This document shows positions 35,656 to 44,698 of a stretch of 64,000 nt of DNA, piece after piece (positions within the stretch are counted from its first letter, which is position 1; every line of letters starts with the position of its first letter). Origin of the DNA: TOLSYN sp963849065 (lineage in GTDB: Bacteria; Acidobacteriota; Terriglobia; Terriglobales; Acidobacteriaceae); contig CAWKFM010000005.1 of NCBI GenBank assembly GCA_963849065.1, positions 558,001 to 622,000 on the forward strand. Reading direction: 5' to 3'. The position numbers and the translations under genes are program-made. Under the pieces are notes generated by a model that saw only the letters and a list, made by a program, of their open reading frames with translations, ran no database searches and was not told the DNA's origin.

Positions 35656-36009
35656 CATTTGAAATTCGTGTTTAGCTGGCCGCGGGGGAATGTCCCTGCA
35701 ATCAAGCTCCCAATTTGCCAACCCGCAAACCAACCAGCAAAGCATTCTTCCGATTACGAGCTATCAAGAACTTACAGTCCTCGCGCGGTTTTCGTCCGTC
35801 AACTGTTGTTCCGAGACGGACTGTATGGAAATTGTACGGAAATGCTGCAATTCTGGCCGTTCTTGTGATTTTGTCCGTTCTTGTGATCCGTAAGTTACGG
35901 ATGGATCGTAGGGCCGATTGGTTCGACGAGTGGAAAGATAATCAGGAGTAAGTTCCTACTCAACTCACCGTACACCGGAAAGCCTTGAGGACGAAAGGTC
36001 GCGGTGAAC
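35656..36009. other. intergenic remnant region at island end
   Basis: No intact gene. It contains an echo of GTTCTTGTGAT (about 35860-35885) and the second copy of the iscX 3' end at 35919-35954. Confidence 0.5.
35919..35954 (+). repeat. direct repeat, copy 2 of the iscX 3' end
   Basis: It encodes WFDEWKDNQE in frame with a stop, against WYDEWKDNQ at the end of iscX. Similarity stops abruptly upstream, so this is an end-only duplication rather than a whole second gene. It marks the probable right edge of the 31.4-35.95 kb island. Confidence 0.7.
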
Positions 36010-36222
36010 TCAAGCGGCTTCTTCTTCGTCCCACGGCTTCCCTTCGGCGCCAATGGCTATATCCATGGCATGCTCGATGGAGGTCGCCTTCGCTCGGAGA
36101 TGAGCGTGCCGACTCTGCTCCGAGCCTTTCTGCAATTGATTCGGCGAAGAGACATGCATGTCTTTCCTTTTTCTTCTATGTCTCAATAAGGTCGATTGTC
36201 GAGTGCCTGCATCTCCCAACAT
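36010..36222 (-). CDS. small orphan protein with AMDIAIG-EGKPW motif (copy 1)
   Basis: 70 codons (or 49 from the internal ATG at 36159). Most of it is basic and low in hydrophobics. The C-terminus IEHAMDIAIGAEGKPWDEEE is closely matched by the protein at 37810-38043, including at the DNA level. No ribosome-binding site is obvious. Family not recognised. Confidence 0.45.
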   Translation of the reverse strand: MLGDAGTRQSTLLRHRRKRKDMHVSSPNQLQKGSEQSRHAHLRAKATSIEHAMDIAIGAEGKPWDEEEAA

Positions 36223-36301
36223 AGTCTGCTCTCGATTCTGCGCTCGTGTCAGCTAAGCAGTACCGCAAGTCATTAAATTTTCGCGATCCTATCATGCGGC
36301 G

Positions 36302-36505
36302 TCAGGCAGCAAACTTTCGCTCCGCCAAATCATGCAATACCAGCCGTGCTGTAGCGACCATCAGGTTACGATGCTCCGGGGCAATTTGCTCCCATGAGAC
36401 GCAGCCTTCGCTGCTCTGAAATCCGAAATCGGAGGCCAGCGTGTCACGGTAGATGTAGAACAATTTGGCCAATTCCTCAGCGGAAATATCCTGCAACGTC
36501 TGCAT
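36302..36505 (-). CDS. small hypothetical protein
   Basis: 67 residues, MQTLQDISAEELAKLFYIYR...EQIAPEHRNLMVATARLVLH, helical and acidic with a balanced amphipathic pattern. AAGGAGA lies about ten bases before the ATG at 36505. Function unknown. Confidence 0.6.
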   Translation of the reverse strand: MQTLQDISAEELAKLFYIYRDTLASDFGFQSSEGCVSWEQIAPEHRNLMVATARLVLHDLAERKFAA

Positions 36506-36822
36506 AACTCATCTTCTCCTTTGAACCGAGCAGCCAAAGCAAAGCGGCGCACGATCATCGCCGTGAGCCTTTCGGAAGCTGATCATCGCCGATTCCACTG
36601 CTGCCGTTCACTTTCACGGTCATCCGTATACACGATAGTCAATTGAAAATTAATGCTTCCGAAAATGTTGCTAAAAAGTTCGTAAATTGCTTGCTTCTGG
36701 GTGAGGAGGAGGCCGCTCTTAAGGCACGAGCACGCGCAAGAGTAGCCGAGAGCACAATAGGCTGTGATGCCCAGACAGGTCAGAAGCCAGCGTTGAACAT
36801 TTCCACCAAGCGGGGTTAAGCT
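36506..36822. other. intergenic stretch
   Basis: Only a weak 58-codon frame from TTG 36643 to 36819 is seen, with no ribosome-binding site. Nothing else recognisable. Confidence 0.35.
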
Positions 36823-37059
36823 GTGCCCAACATCACCAATGGGGGTGAACCAGTGGCTAACAATCGAAACCGAATTGATTACCGCTTATTTCTAGCCGAA
36901 GAGCCTTGCGACATCGCGATTTTGGGCAATGAAGAAGAGTTGCTCAATATAGCCGTAACGCACGCCGTCCACGACTACGGACAGCGGGACACGCCAGCAC
37001 TCCGCGAAGAGCTGCGCCCGATGCTGCGCGAAGAACGCAGGAAGCTGAAAGCGGCTTAG
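36823..37059 (+). CDS. small hypothetical protein, DUF1059-like
   Basis: 78 residues from GTG 36823 (or about 68 from GTG 36853, which has a GGGGGTGA upstream). The segment CDIAILGNEEELLNIAVTHA, continuing VHDYGQRDTPALREELRPML, resembles the second half of DUF1059 proteins (eeevl..a..HA..dHG....peL...i). The N-terminal Cys region of that family is only partly present. Function unknown. Confidence 0.55.
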   Translation: MPNITNGGEPVANNRNRIDYRLFLAEEPCDIAILGNEEELLNIAVTHAVHDYGQRDTPALREELRPMLREERRKLKAA

Positions 37060-37173
37060 CAACACAGTGGAGGCGGTGCCTGACGAGCAGGTCGACTGAG
37101 CGTTTAGTGTATGTCGCCTGCATGGAATCCCGGAGCCGGAGGAATGCCTCTGGACATCACATCCTGAAACAGC

Positions 37174-37338
37174 ATGGACGTCAAAAAGACTATTACCGAA
37201 ATCGAGACACTGGAGCATCTCCTGAAGTTGCCGGACAAGAGGCCGCTTCGGATGGCCGATTGGAAGGCCGCGAACCAGAAGCATGACAAGATGTATGCCA
37301 ATGATCCGTGGTTCCGGCTATGGAAGCGAACGCTTTGA
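37174..37338 (+). CDS. small hypothetical protein
   Basis: 54 residues, MDVKKTITEIETLEHLLKLP...WKAANQKHDKMYANDPWFRL, ending KRTL. The composition is protein-like and the Trp-rich C-terminal half is unlikely by chance, but there is no good ribosome-binding site and no recognised family. Confidence 0.45.
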   Translation: MDVKKTITEIETLEHLLKLPDKRPLRMADWKAANQKHDKMYANDPWFRLWKRTL

Positions 37339-37809
37339 CGGCCGGGCGCATGGAGTGGATGCTGTCGTTTCATGTGGGAGGAGAAACGCGCACCTATTCT
37401 GTTGTGAAAAATGGAGGTGTTCTCGCCACCGCTGTTCAGCCCATTGACGGCGAACGCGGAGGCGGACGCCTCGGGCAAACCAGGTGCGTTCGAGTTGCTG
37501 GTGCTGGAGAAGTAGGACGTTCTCGCGCAGGCGGTGAAACAGACGTTTTACAGGTATCGTGTTCACGACGTTAGTCTTGAGGCGAAGAAGAACTTTTGTC
37601 CAAAAGCGTTGGGCGTTTGTGCTTTTCCTGCGTGGCGTCAGGTACGCTCTTGCAAGACCATAAGAAATGTTGATCCCACGCATACAGAGAATTCATTCGA
37701 TTGATACGCTTTGAAACTTGAAGCAGCTCGGCTTGCATGGTATCCCTACACCAGTTGATTTTGCCACTGCTCTCTGGGAGAAGAAGGACAGAGGGGAAAA
37801 GAGGATGCC
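37339..37809. other. intergenic stretch
   Basis: Frames here are short with no supporting start signals; I see no credible gene or repeat. Confidence 0.4.
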
Positions 37810-38043
37810 ATGTTGGGGAACGCCCGTACTCAAAAAACAAACTCAATGAACCATGTGAGCAATCAAAAAGAGAGGAATCGCTCCTCACGGAGACAAACAA
37901 CGAAGGCTACGAATTCTTCGGTGCCGATCGAGCGGCGCACTCAGTGGGTAATCCAAGAACCCGTGGACCCCAGCGAGCAAGCCATGGACATTGCCATCGG
38001 TGGCGAAGGGAAGCCGTGGGTTGAAAGAAGGAAAATAGCTTAG
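37810..38043 (+). CDS. small orphan protein with AMDIAIG-EGKPW motif (copy 2)
   Basis: 77 codons from 37810, or 65 from ATG 37846. A polar, basic N-terminal half is followed by VDPSEQAMDIAIGGEGKPWV, paralogous to the C-terminus of the gene at 36010-36222 on the opposite strand. Conservation of this tail in two diverged neighbours suggests it is translated. Function unknown. Confidence 0.5.
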   Translation: MLGNARTQKTNSMNHVSNQKERNRSSRRQTTKATNSSVPIERRTQWVIQEPVDPSEQAMDIAIGGEGKPWVERRKIA

Positions 38044-38081
38044 TCAATCGACTCGATGAGTCCATTTAATCCGAGTCATCT

Positions 38082-39215
38082 TCACGAAATCGAGATCAGC
38101 CTCGAAGAAACAGGTAGATGCGGAACGAAGGGGCGGTCAGCGATCTGTCTGCGGAAAACTGGATCCCAGCGCCCGGGGATCGGCTTCCCGCATTTCGGGC
38201 AGCGGCCATCCGGTGTCAAATGATATCCGGTGATGAGATAGCCGTGACGTTCCACCAGAAGCTCATGGCAATCGGGGCATCGCGTGTTCTCCAGGTCACC
38301 CACCTCCCCAGGAAGATTGCCCGCATAGATGTATCGCAGGCCAGTCTTCCGTCCGATCTGCGCCGCGCGCAGGAGCGTCTGTGGGCTGGTGTCATCCGGA
38401 TCGGTCATCTTGTAATCCTGGTGAAACGCAGTGACGTGCCATGGGATATCCGGTGACACGCTGACGAGAAACTCCGCCAGGCGGGTGAGTTCATCGTCGG
38501 AGTCATTGAAGCCTGGGATCACCAGGGTGACAATCTCCAGCCAGAAGCCCATCTCATATAGGTGGCGAATCGTCTCGAGAATGGGTTGCAGGCGTCCGCC
38601 GAGTTGGTGATAGTGCTGCTCGTCGAAGCTTTTGAGATCAACTTTGTACAGGTCCACCCACGGGCGCAGGTATTCGAGCACCTGAGGCGTGCCGTTGCCG
38701 TTGGAGACAAACGCAGTTGTCAATCCGGCTGCTTTGGCTTCTTTGAAGATGGCCACCGCCCATTCGGAGGTAATCAGCGGCTCGTTGTAGGTGCTAACCA
38801 GAAGACGAGCGCCTTGATTGAGCGCCTCGCGAATCAGCATCTCCGGGGTTACCGCTGCCGGCCGAACCACGGCGTGAGGGTCGCGAATTGCCTGCGAGGT
38901 GACCCAGTTCTGACAGTAGGAACAGTGAAGGTCACACCCCAGCATGCCAAAGCTGTAGGCGAGAGCGCCGCAATGAGCATGGAAGAAAGGCTTTTTTTCA
39001 ACGGGATCACACTGCACGCCGCCTACATAGCCCCAGGGAACGTAGAGCGTTCCTCCGCGGTTGAAGCGGACTTTGCAGACCCCCGCTTGACCCTCGGCAA
39101 TGGGGCAGCTATGTCCACAGGAGTAGCACCGCACGCGGTTGCGGTCCAGCTTCTCGTATAACTCGGGGGCCGCCTCGCTGACGTGCTGATCAAGAACTTC
39201 TTTCAGCGTTGCCAT
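38082..39215 (-). CDS. AmmeMemoRadiSam system radical SAM enzyme (AmrS-like)
   Basis: 377 residues. The radical-SAM motif Cys94-x3-Cys98-x2-Cys101 lies in GCDLHCSYCQNW. An N-terminal cysteine group (30, 33, 37, 47) and a C-terminal CPDC...CPKC ribbon suggest extra metal sites. The family resembles pyruvate-formate-lyase activases. Its usual partners (AMMECR1 and Memo proteins) are not adjacent here. The reaction is not established from sequence. Confidence 0.88.
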   Translation of the reverse strand: MATLKEVLDQHVSEAAPELYEKLDRNRVRCYSCGHSCPIAEGQAGVCKVRFNRGGTLYVPWGYVGGVQCDPVEKKPFFHAHCGALAYSFGMLGCDLHCSYCQNWVTSQAIRDPHAVVRPAAVTPEMLIREALNQGARLLVSTYNEPLITSEWAVAIFKEAKAAGLTTAFVSNGNGTPQVLEYLRPWVDLYKVDLKSFDEQHYHQLGGRLQPILETIRHLYEMGFWLEIVTLVIPGFNDSDDELTRLAEFLVSVSPDIPWHVTAFHQDYKMTDPDDTSPQTLLRAAQIGRKTGLRYIYAGNLPGEVGDLENTRCPDCHELLVERHGYLITGYHLTPDGRCPKCGKPIPGRWDPVFRRQIADRPFVPHLPVSSRLISIS

Positions 39216-39340
39216 AATGAGGAGCTCCTTTCATGAACAGAGCTCGAAAACATTAACGACAGGCACTACACTAGCACTTTTCCTGAGTAGATTCCGCTCG
39301 GGCACTGTGCTTGGATCTGCCGAGCGTTCAACAGCGGGCG

Positions 39341-40306
39341 TCAGGTCGTGGGCATGAGTTGTTGGACATGCGCCGGTTCCTCACCCAGCCACGCCGGGTT
39401 CTGGGCAGTGGAGTCGAAGATCGAGGTTGTCTTGAACGGTTCAAATGCTCCGCTCTTTGCAGCTTTTTCCGTCTTCGCCAACAACGCCGTCACCTCGGCC
39501 TCGCTCAAGGGGCGGAACGTGCGCCAGGCCTCAAGAGCCTGCTCAAGGATCTCCATGCTGTCGATGCCGGTGATGACCACGGACGTTGGCAGGTTTAGCG
39601 CATAGTGCAGACACTCGGTTGGTGTAACCGTTTGGGATTTCAGAATGATTCCATTCGCCATGGACTTCATGCCGAGCACGCCTATGTTTTTCTTGACGAG
39701 TTCAGGGACGACCAACTTCTCAAAGCTGCGGTAATGCCCATCCATCACGTTTAGCGGCATTTGTGCAGTGTCAAACTTGAAGCCGTTATCCTCGGCCACT
39801 TCGAGCATGTGCAGATGGATGTGCGGGTCTTTGTGTCCGGTGAAGCCGATATAGCAGACTTTGCCCGCCTTCTGCGCCTCTACCAATGCCGCGTTGGCAC
39901 CCTCCGGGTCAAAGATGCGGTGCGGGTCTTCAAAGCGAATAATCTCGTGGTGCTGCACCAGGTCGATGTGATCCGTATCGAGCCGCTGCAGGGATTCGTC
40001 CAGTTGCTTTGTCGCAGCCTTTTTCGAACGGCCGTCAATCTTCGTCATCAGGAAGACCCGCTCGCGGTAGCCATCACGCAGTGCTTTGCCCAGGCGGATT
40101 TCACTGATGCCGTTGTTGTAGTCCCATGAATTGTCCATGAAGTTGACACCGCGATCGATCGCCGTGCGAACAATGCGGAGGCTCATCTGCTCATCCACAT
40201 GAGGCAGACCGAGATGCCAGCCCCCAAGTCCGATGGCGGACACCTTCTCTCCCGTTCCGCCCAGCACACGATACTGGAGTCCCTCTGAACCTACTTCCAT
40301 AGACAT
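39341..40306 (-). CDS. aldo/keto reductase
   Basis: 321 residues. It has the AKR barrel with GGTGEKVSAIGLGGWHLG at the N-terminus, catalytic Asp and Tyr in NFMDNSWDYNNGISE, and Lys and His positions in FLMTKIDGR and VQHHE. It reduces a carbonyl substrate with NADPH; substrate unknown. GAGGAGG precedes ATG 40306. It is downstream of the Crp-type regulator on the same strand. Confidence 0.88.
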   Translation of the reverse strand: MSMEVGSEGLQYRVLGGTGEKVSAIGLGGWHLGLPHVDEQMSLRIVRTAIDRGVNFMDNSWDYNNGISEIRLGKALRDGYRERVFLMTKIDGRSKKAATKQLDESLQRLDTDHIDLVQHHEIIRFEDPHRIFDPEGANAALVEAQKAGKVCYIGFTGHKDPHIHLHMLEVAEDNGFKFDTAQMPLNVMDGHYRSFEKLVVPELVKKNIGVLGMKSMANGIILKSQTVTPTECLHYALNLPTSVVITGIDSMEILEQALEAWRTFRPLSEAEVTALLAKTEKAAKSGAFEPFKTTSIFDSTAQNPAWLGEEPAHVQQLMPTT

Positions 40307-40603
40307 GCGCCTTGCCTCCTCTTGAGTAGATGGATGCGTCAGGTGTCGTCCTGTTGCCCGATTGCTTCCAAGTGTCCTACGCCTTCGGAGCTTCCTTCGC
40401 CTCAGCCTGTGATTGGGCGATAGCAAAGTAGGTTAGGGTATTCAGTCCAATGAAGCGACGTGGTGGGGATTGTGGCGCGGGGCAACCCCGCTTTCCGCCT
40501 CGCTGTCGGGCGGATCACCTTTGATTGACACAACGTTTCTCTCGCGCCCAGCGAGGAACTCTCGCGACGCGGCGCCGCCGACGACCAGGCGATTTACTGC
40601 CTG
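40307..40603. other. intergenic region between aldo/keto reductase and Crp genes
   Basis: About 300 bases without a credible gene. One half-match to an FNR/CRP site, TTGATTGACACAA (about 40521-40533), is present but not convincing. Confidence 0.35.
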
Positions 40604-41422
40604 TTACGCCACCTTCAGCAGAGCGGCCAGCCCTTTCACATCTTTAATCGCAACTTGCCGGGCGTCCACTTCCAATAGTCCCTCGGCCTGCAGCCTCATC
40701 AGGTGACGCGAAACCACTTCGCGCACCGTCCCGAGTTGATTGGCCAGTTCCTGATTGTTTCCCGGCAACAGAACTTCAATTCCCCGCGCGGACTTACGCC
40801 CATTGCTTTGCGCCAGACGAACCAGCAAGGAAATCAGCCGCTGACGAGTGGTGGTGAAGGACAGCTCCTCAATGATGCCGATCATTCGCCGAAGTCGGGC
40901 GCCGATGAAGGCCAGAACCTTGAGCGCGACCTCCGGGTGAGCCAGACAATCATCACGAAAGTCCTTGCACGAGATAAACGCAACTTCGGTTTCTACAATC
41001 GCCACCCCGGAAGCAGCATAGGGGCCGTCATCAAAGACCGGAATCTCTCCAACCGATTCGCCGGCAACATTGATGCCCAGAACCTGTTCGCGTCCGCAGG
41101 CCGAAGCCTTGAACATTCTCACCTGCCCGCGAGAAATGATGTGGAATCCTTTGCAGTGTTCGCCCTCATGAAACAGCACTTCTCCTGCTCGGTAAGTTTT
41201 CCTGATTGTTTTCGCGGCTAGCCACTGAATCTCGGATTGAGAAAGACTGGAAAACAGGGCTGTCTTCCTCAAGACCTCTGCCAAATCCCCACGCTTCGTG
41301 TTCACTCGCATCCCCCGCAAGTATGCCTCCAGCTCTGGACTTCGCAGCGGCGGCAGGTGAGCACTATTGTAATGCGTTCTCGTGGGAGTGGCTTTGGTTG
41401 CTGCGCTGGCCTTACCGCTCAT
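40604..41422 (-). CDS. Crp/Fnr-family transcription regulator
   Basis: 272 residues from ATG 41422; ATG 41311 (MRVNTKRGDL) is equally possible and gives 235. The cyclic-nucleotide-binding-like barrel is at about 50-165, the long dimer helix VLAFIGARLRRMIGIIEEL near 170 and the winged HTH NQELANQLGTVREVVSRHLM near 225-245. The N-terminal cysteine cluster of FNR is absent, so an oxygen-labile FeS centre is unlikely. Its position at the end of the NarK-HemD group suggests nitrate or nitrosative control. Confidence 0.9.
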   Translation of the reverse strand: MSGKASAATKATPTRTHYNSAHLPPLRSPELEAYLRGMRVNTKRGDLAEVLRKTALFSSLSQSEIQWLAAKTIRKTYRAGEVLFHEGEHCKGFHIISRGQVRMFKASACGREQVLGINVAGESVGEIPVFDDGPYAASGVAIVETEVAFISCKDFRDDCLAHPEVALKVLAFIGARLRRMIGIIEELSFTTTRQRLISLLVRLAQSNGRKSARGIEVLLPGNNQELANQLGTVREVVSRHLMRLQAEGLLEVDARQVAIKDVKGLAALLKVA

Positions 41423-41472
41423 CTATGGAGTCGACACCTGCTCGCCGCTTGGGCAGACGCTGCCACGGGCAA

Positions 41473-42321
41473 TCACCCTGCATGCTTGCCTTTGATCAGG
41501 CGCAGAGCCACATTCGCTGACTCCCTGACCGTGAACCCCATCTTCGGATGCGAGGGCTGGAAGTCTGGCGTGATGCCCAGGAGCGTCAATGCCTCCGCGG
41601 TGCTGGGTCCGATGCAGACAACCACGATGCGCTTGAGGCTTTCGAGTAGCTGCTCGAGCTGCCCCATCTCACGCGCCACCTGGCAGAAATGCATGGCCTG
41701 AATACCGGTGAGAAACAACAGCACTTCGAACTCGCCGCGCAGCACCGCGCCAACCGTGGCGCGTATCTCGTCAAGGTTATCGGACACCGCCCATTGATAG
41801 ACGGGAACTCGTGTCACCTGTGCGCCCCGCTGCGCTAGTCCTTCCAGCAGGGCGGTGTTCACTGCCCCGTATTCTTGCACTGCAACTCGCAGGCCACCAA
41901 TGCCATCCGGATAGGCCGCATCCACTGAGTCGAGCACCTCGCGCCAGGTGCTTGGTTCCGGGCTGACGATATCGGCCGCAACCCCGAACTCGCGCAGCGC
42001 AGCAACCGGCTTCGGCCCGCGAACCGCAATCTTTGTCTGCTTCAGAGCGGCAACGAACTCCTCGCGCGGGAAGCGCGTTAGGACTGCGTTAAAGAGAATT
42101 TTGGCTCCGGCCCCAGTCAGGAAGAGGACCAGATCGAACTGCCCCGCCATCAGAGCCTTGGCAAAAGAAAATGCTTCCTCGTTTGATTCGAGCGGGACCT
42201 CCCGCATTACGGGGACCACAGTAGGTACGCCCCCATAGTTTCGAATCAGAGTGGCAATTTCCGTTGCGCGCCGGTTTTCCAGCGCGAGCACGCGCAGCCC
42301 GCCAAAACCCGTTTCTGCCAT
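41473..42321 (-). CDS. HemD-like (uroporphyrinogen-III synthase) protein
   Basis: 282 residues. The two-lobed HemD fold is recognisable from LRVLALENRRATEIATLI, DLVLFLTGAGAKILF and VVVCIGPSTAEALTLLGI. It either makes uroporphyrinogen III for the siroheme of nitrite reductase or acts as a sensor. It is about 40% similar by eye, throughout its length, to the N-terminal domain of the regulator at 51365. AGGAGGA precedes the ATG. It is in a minus-strand group with narK and the Crp gene. Confidence 0.82.
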   Translation of the reverse strand: MAETGFGGLRVLALENRRATEIATLIRNYGGVPTVVPVMREVPLESNEEAFSFAKALMAGQFDLVLFLTGAGAKILFNAVLTRFPREEFVAALKQTKIAVRGPKPVAALREFGVAADIVSPEPSTWREVLDSVDAAYPDGIGGLRVAVQEYGAVNTALLEGLAQRGAQVTRVPVYQWAVSDNLDEIRATVGAVLRGEFEVLLFLTGIQAMHFCQVAREMGQLEQLLESLKRIVVVCIGPSTAEALTLLGITPDFQPSHPKMGFTVRESANVALRLIKGKHAG

Positions 42322-42458
42322 GTTCCTCCTGTTGTGCGGCGGCCGAGCTCATCGGCAGGCCGCCGCTCTGCTCGTCACAACCTCAGCCTGGCTCGGGAAC
42401 ACTGCCGTGGCGGTCGCCGGTGCCCCCATCCGGATTCGATACGGGAACGCTGATCAAT

Positions 42459-42620
42459 TCAATGTTTCCCCGGAAATCCGCCAAGTCCGTGGAAGGTCAT
42501 GTAGAGCGAATACCCGCTCACGGCTATGGCAATTACCATCTCGAAGAGCAGGACGGCGACGCCATATTTGTACCACGGCTCGTGGGGAGCCGGCTCTTTG
42601 ATTGTTGTCGTTGTGTTCAT
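42459..42620 (-). CDS. small single-TM protein between narK and hemD-like genes
   Basis: 53 residues. A polar N-terminus (TTTTIKEPAPHEPWYKYG) is followed by one transmembrane helix, VAVLLFEMVIAIAVSGYSLY, and a short Gly-rich tail. It starts 39 bases after the narK stop. It may be an accessory peptide of the transporter. Confidence 0.65.
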   Translation of the reverse strand: MNTTTTIKEPAPHEPWYKYGVAVLLFEMVIAIAVSGYSLYMTFHGLGGFPGKH

Positions 42621-42659
42621 GATCGATCTCCCATTCAGTTTGTCTCGCTGTGCGTGAAA

Positions 42660-43967
42660 TTATGCTTCCTCATAGCCAAGCTTTTGTGTAAGCACGCCGT
42701 GCTCTTCCGGGCGGCGCTCGTAGCGCGCGGCCCAGAAGTAGAAAGCAACAAATGGCAGGAACATGTAGAGCGCGACAAAAAAATAGCCCATGTGAATATT
42801 GGAACCACCGGCGAAGATCAGAGGATACGCGATGCCGGCGATGGTTGACACGCCCCCGATGAATCCGGCCGCGGCGCCCGGACGGTCTGGAAACAGCAGT
42901 GGCACCAGGGCAAACGTGCCTCCGGTTCCAAACGAGATGAAGATACCAAGGGCCACCAGGACCGTTACAGACAGATGCAGCGAACCGGTCAGACCGGCGA
43001 CGGTCAGCCCGGCCATTGACAGCGAGATCAGGATCACCGAGAGTCCCAGCCAGTGCAGGCGCGGCGCGTAGGGCACCGTCTTGGCAATAAACGGAAGAGG
43101 GGTCCAGCCCTTGCGCTGAAACAGATCGGACATGAACCCAGAGAATGGGCGGAACAGGGAGGCGTTGAAGGACTGGACGGCCGCGAAGGTTCCGGCGGCT
43201 ATCTGCAAGCCGGCTACGCCCCTGAAGCCGAGAGCGAGAATCTCCTGGTGAAAGCCGCGCGTGAAGTAGCCCGGCAACCATGCGTTCATGGCAATTTCCA
43301 GACCGAACGACATAGCATAGGCGAACATCAATGCGATTGCGATGTAACGGCTCCACACAAACATAGTGTCGCGCAGATTGCTTCGCCGCCGAACCATATC
43401 GCGCTGCGCCATGCTCCTGGCCGCACTGCCGCGCAGTAGATACCAGCCAGCTATCGCAATGGCGATTACGCCCAGCCACAGGAATGCGCTGCGGTAGTTC
43501 GTGCCAAAGAGACGCGGCAGCAGCAATGCTCCCATGCCCGCGCCGACATTTCCCGTGCCGGCATACAGCCCCTCTGCCGTACCGATCTCGTCGGCGTTGA
43601 ACCATTGGGCAACGTGCTGGATGCCGACCACGAACGATACGCCCGCAATCGCAACCACGACTCGCTCAATGAAGAGCAGTTTGTAATCCGTGGTGTATGC
43701 CGAAGCGATGGACATGAGGCCACAGCCGGCAAGAATGCACGCAAACGTTTTTGGTGCCCCGAACCTGTCCGATGCCGCGCCGGCAACAATCCTGCCCACT
43801 GGCGCCATCCAGATTGCGGAGCTGGCGAGCAAGCCAAGAGACTTGATGCTTAGATGATAGTTCGCCGCAATACTGGGGCTGAATGCCGCGGTCGAAAACC
43901 ACATCAGGAAGCACCAGAAGAAGCCAACGGTTGCGATAACTAGCTGTTCCACCTTGTGGGTAGTCAT
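42660..43967 (-). CDS. NarK-type nitrate/nitrite transporter (MFS)
   Basis: 435 residues with 12 predicted helices. Features of the nitrate/nitrite porter family are GRIVAGAASDRFGAPK at the 2-3 loop and Gly-rich nitrate-signature-like stretches (AGTGNVGAGMGALLLPR; GFIGGVSTIAGIAYPLIF). It should import nitrate or exchange it for nitrite. AGGAAG precedes the ATG. It heads a minus-strand group with a small TM protein, HemD and Crp. Confidence 0.88.
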   Translation of the reverse strand: MTTHKVEQLVIATVGFFWCFLMWFSTAAFSPSIAANYHLSIKSLGLLASSAIWMAPVGRIVAGAASDRFGAPKTFACILAGCGLMSIASAYTTDYKLLFIERVVVAIAGVSFVVGIQHVAQWFNADEIGTAEGLYAGTGNVGAGMGALLLPRLFGTNYRSAFLWLGVIAIAIAGWYLLRGSAARSMAQRDMVRRRSNLRDTMFVWSRYIAIALMFAYAMSFGLEIAMNAWLPGYFTRGFHQEILALGFRGVAGLQIAAGTFAAVQSFNASLFRPFSGFMSDLFQRKGWTPLPFIAKTVPYAPRLHWLGLSVILISLSMAGLTVAGLTGSLHLSVTVLVALGIFISFGTGGTFALVPLLFPDRPGAAAGFIGGVSTIAGIAYPLIFAGGSNIHMGYFFVALYMFLPFVAFYFWAARYERRPEEHGVLTQKLGYEEA

Positions 43968-44698
43968 TACTTACTTCCTCCAGCGGGAGTTGTAGTGGGA
44001 CAAGAGAAGCCGTAGCCAAACTGCAAATAGTGGCACGATGGAAATAAGGCGGCAGCCAAGGTCTCGCCCTGGGCATACGCATAGCTCAGCCAACTTTGAG
44101 GGAATGAAGGGCAGCGGTCACGCGGAACACAGAGCGTACCTTCTGCTTACTCGGAAAGACGGCACGTCCAGGTGCCGCATGAGATATGGATGCGAGAGTA
44201 CATAAGGAAGTCACACAAATCAACAGCCGAGGGGACAGAAATCACAGCGATGCGTCTTCGAAAAGGCGAACTTCACTACTCGAATCAATTTCTTTTATGG
44301 CCGCAATTAACCCACGTTATGAGAGAAGCGCGAACCGATCGTTGCACGACAAAAACTAATTTCGAAAATGTTTTTCAATAAAACGAGTCAGACTCTTGCA
44401 TCTCATTTTCAACTGCGACATCATATGAACACGGAAGGAAGTTTCTCTTCCCTCCGCTGATCACCTCGGCACTGCGACGTGTCGTCCAGCGGACTTCTCA
44501 TAAGCGCTCCCTGACGTGCGCTGCCTAATCGGTAAAACAGAAGAGGCATGGCACTCATTGAGTGCACGTTCGCTGCATTCCTATGAGTTCTCCCGATTCG
44601 TGCGATTTCGACCTCTCAACACTCAACAATATCTTCCGTCTGTATATGCACGGCAAGGCTTAGGCGCTGACGCGCCCAGGTTTCCGTAGGAGGACGAA
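43968..44698. promoter_or_regulatory. divergent control region of the nitrate operons
   Basis: About 730 bases without a credible gene. On the + strand side there are three hairpins: 44432-44456 (10-bp stem with one mismatch, loop TTTCT), 44551-44565 (GCACTC/GAGTGC) and 44663-44676 (GGCGC-TGAC-GCGCC). The last lies just before the AGGAGG (44689-44694) of the first gene. A long structured leader would suit an ANTAR antiterminator, but the canonical paired hexaloops could not be recognised. Confidence 0.4.

Noticed and set aside
36643..36819. 58-codon ORF with TTG start
   Set aside because: No ribosome-binding site, no recognisable sequence, and such a frame is expected by chance.
37308..37574. 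88-codon plus-strand ORF
   Set aside because: It overlaps the more protein-like 37174-37338 ORF, and its composition is shadow-like (Gly/Arg/Val) with no start signal.
40521..40533. FNR/CRP box TTGATTGACACAA
   Set aside because: Only one half-site fits the consensus.
44172..44381. 69-codon ORF in the nitrate control region
   Set aside because: No ribosome-binding site and no protein-like pattern; it lies within the divergent regulatory region.
44548..44566. Possible sigma-54 promoter (TGGCAC...) before the nitrate operon
   Set aside because: The GG and GC are separated by 12 rather than 10 bases, and the element is instead a perfect GCACTC/GAGTGC hairpin.
44432..44676. Definite ANTAR target RNA
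   Set aside because: Hairpins exist, but none has the six-base loop with A at position 1 and G at position 4, so no firm call was made.
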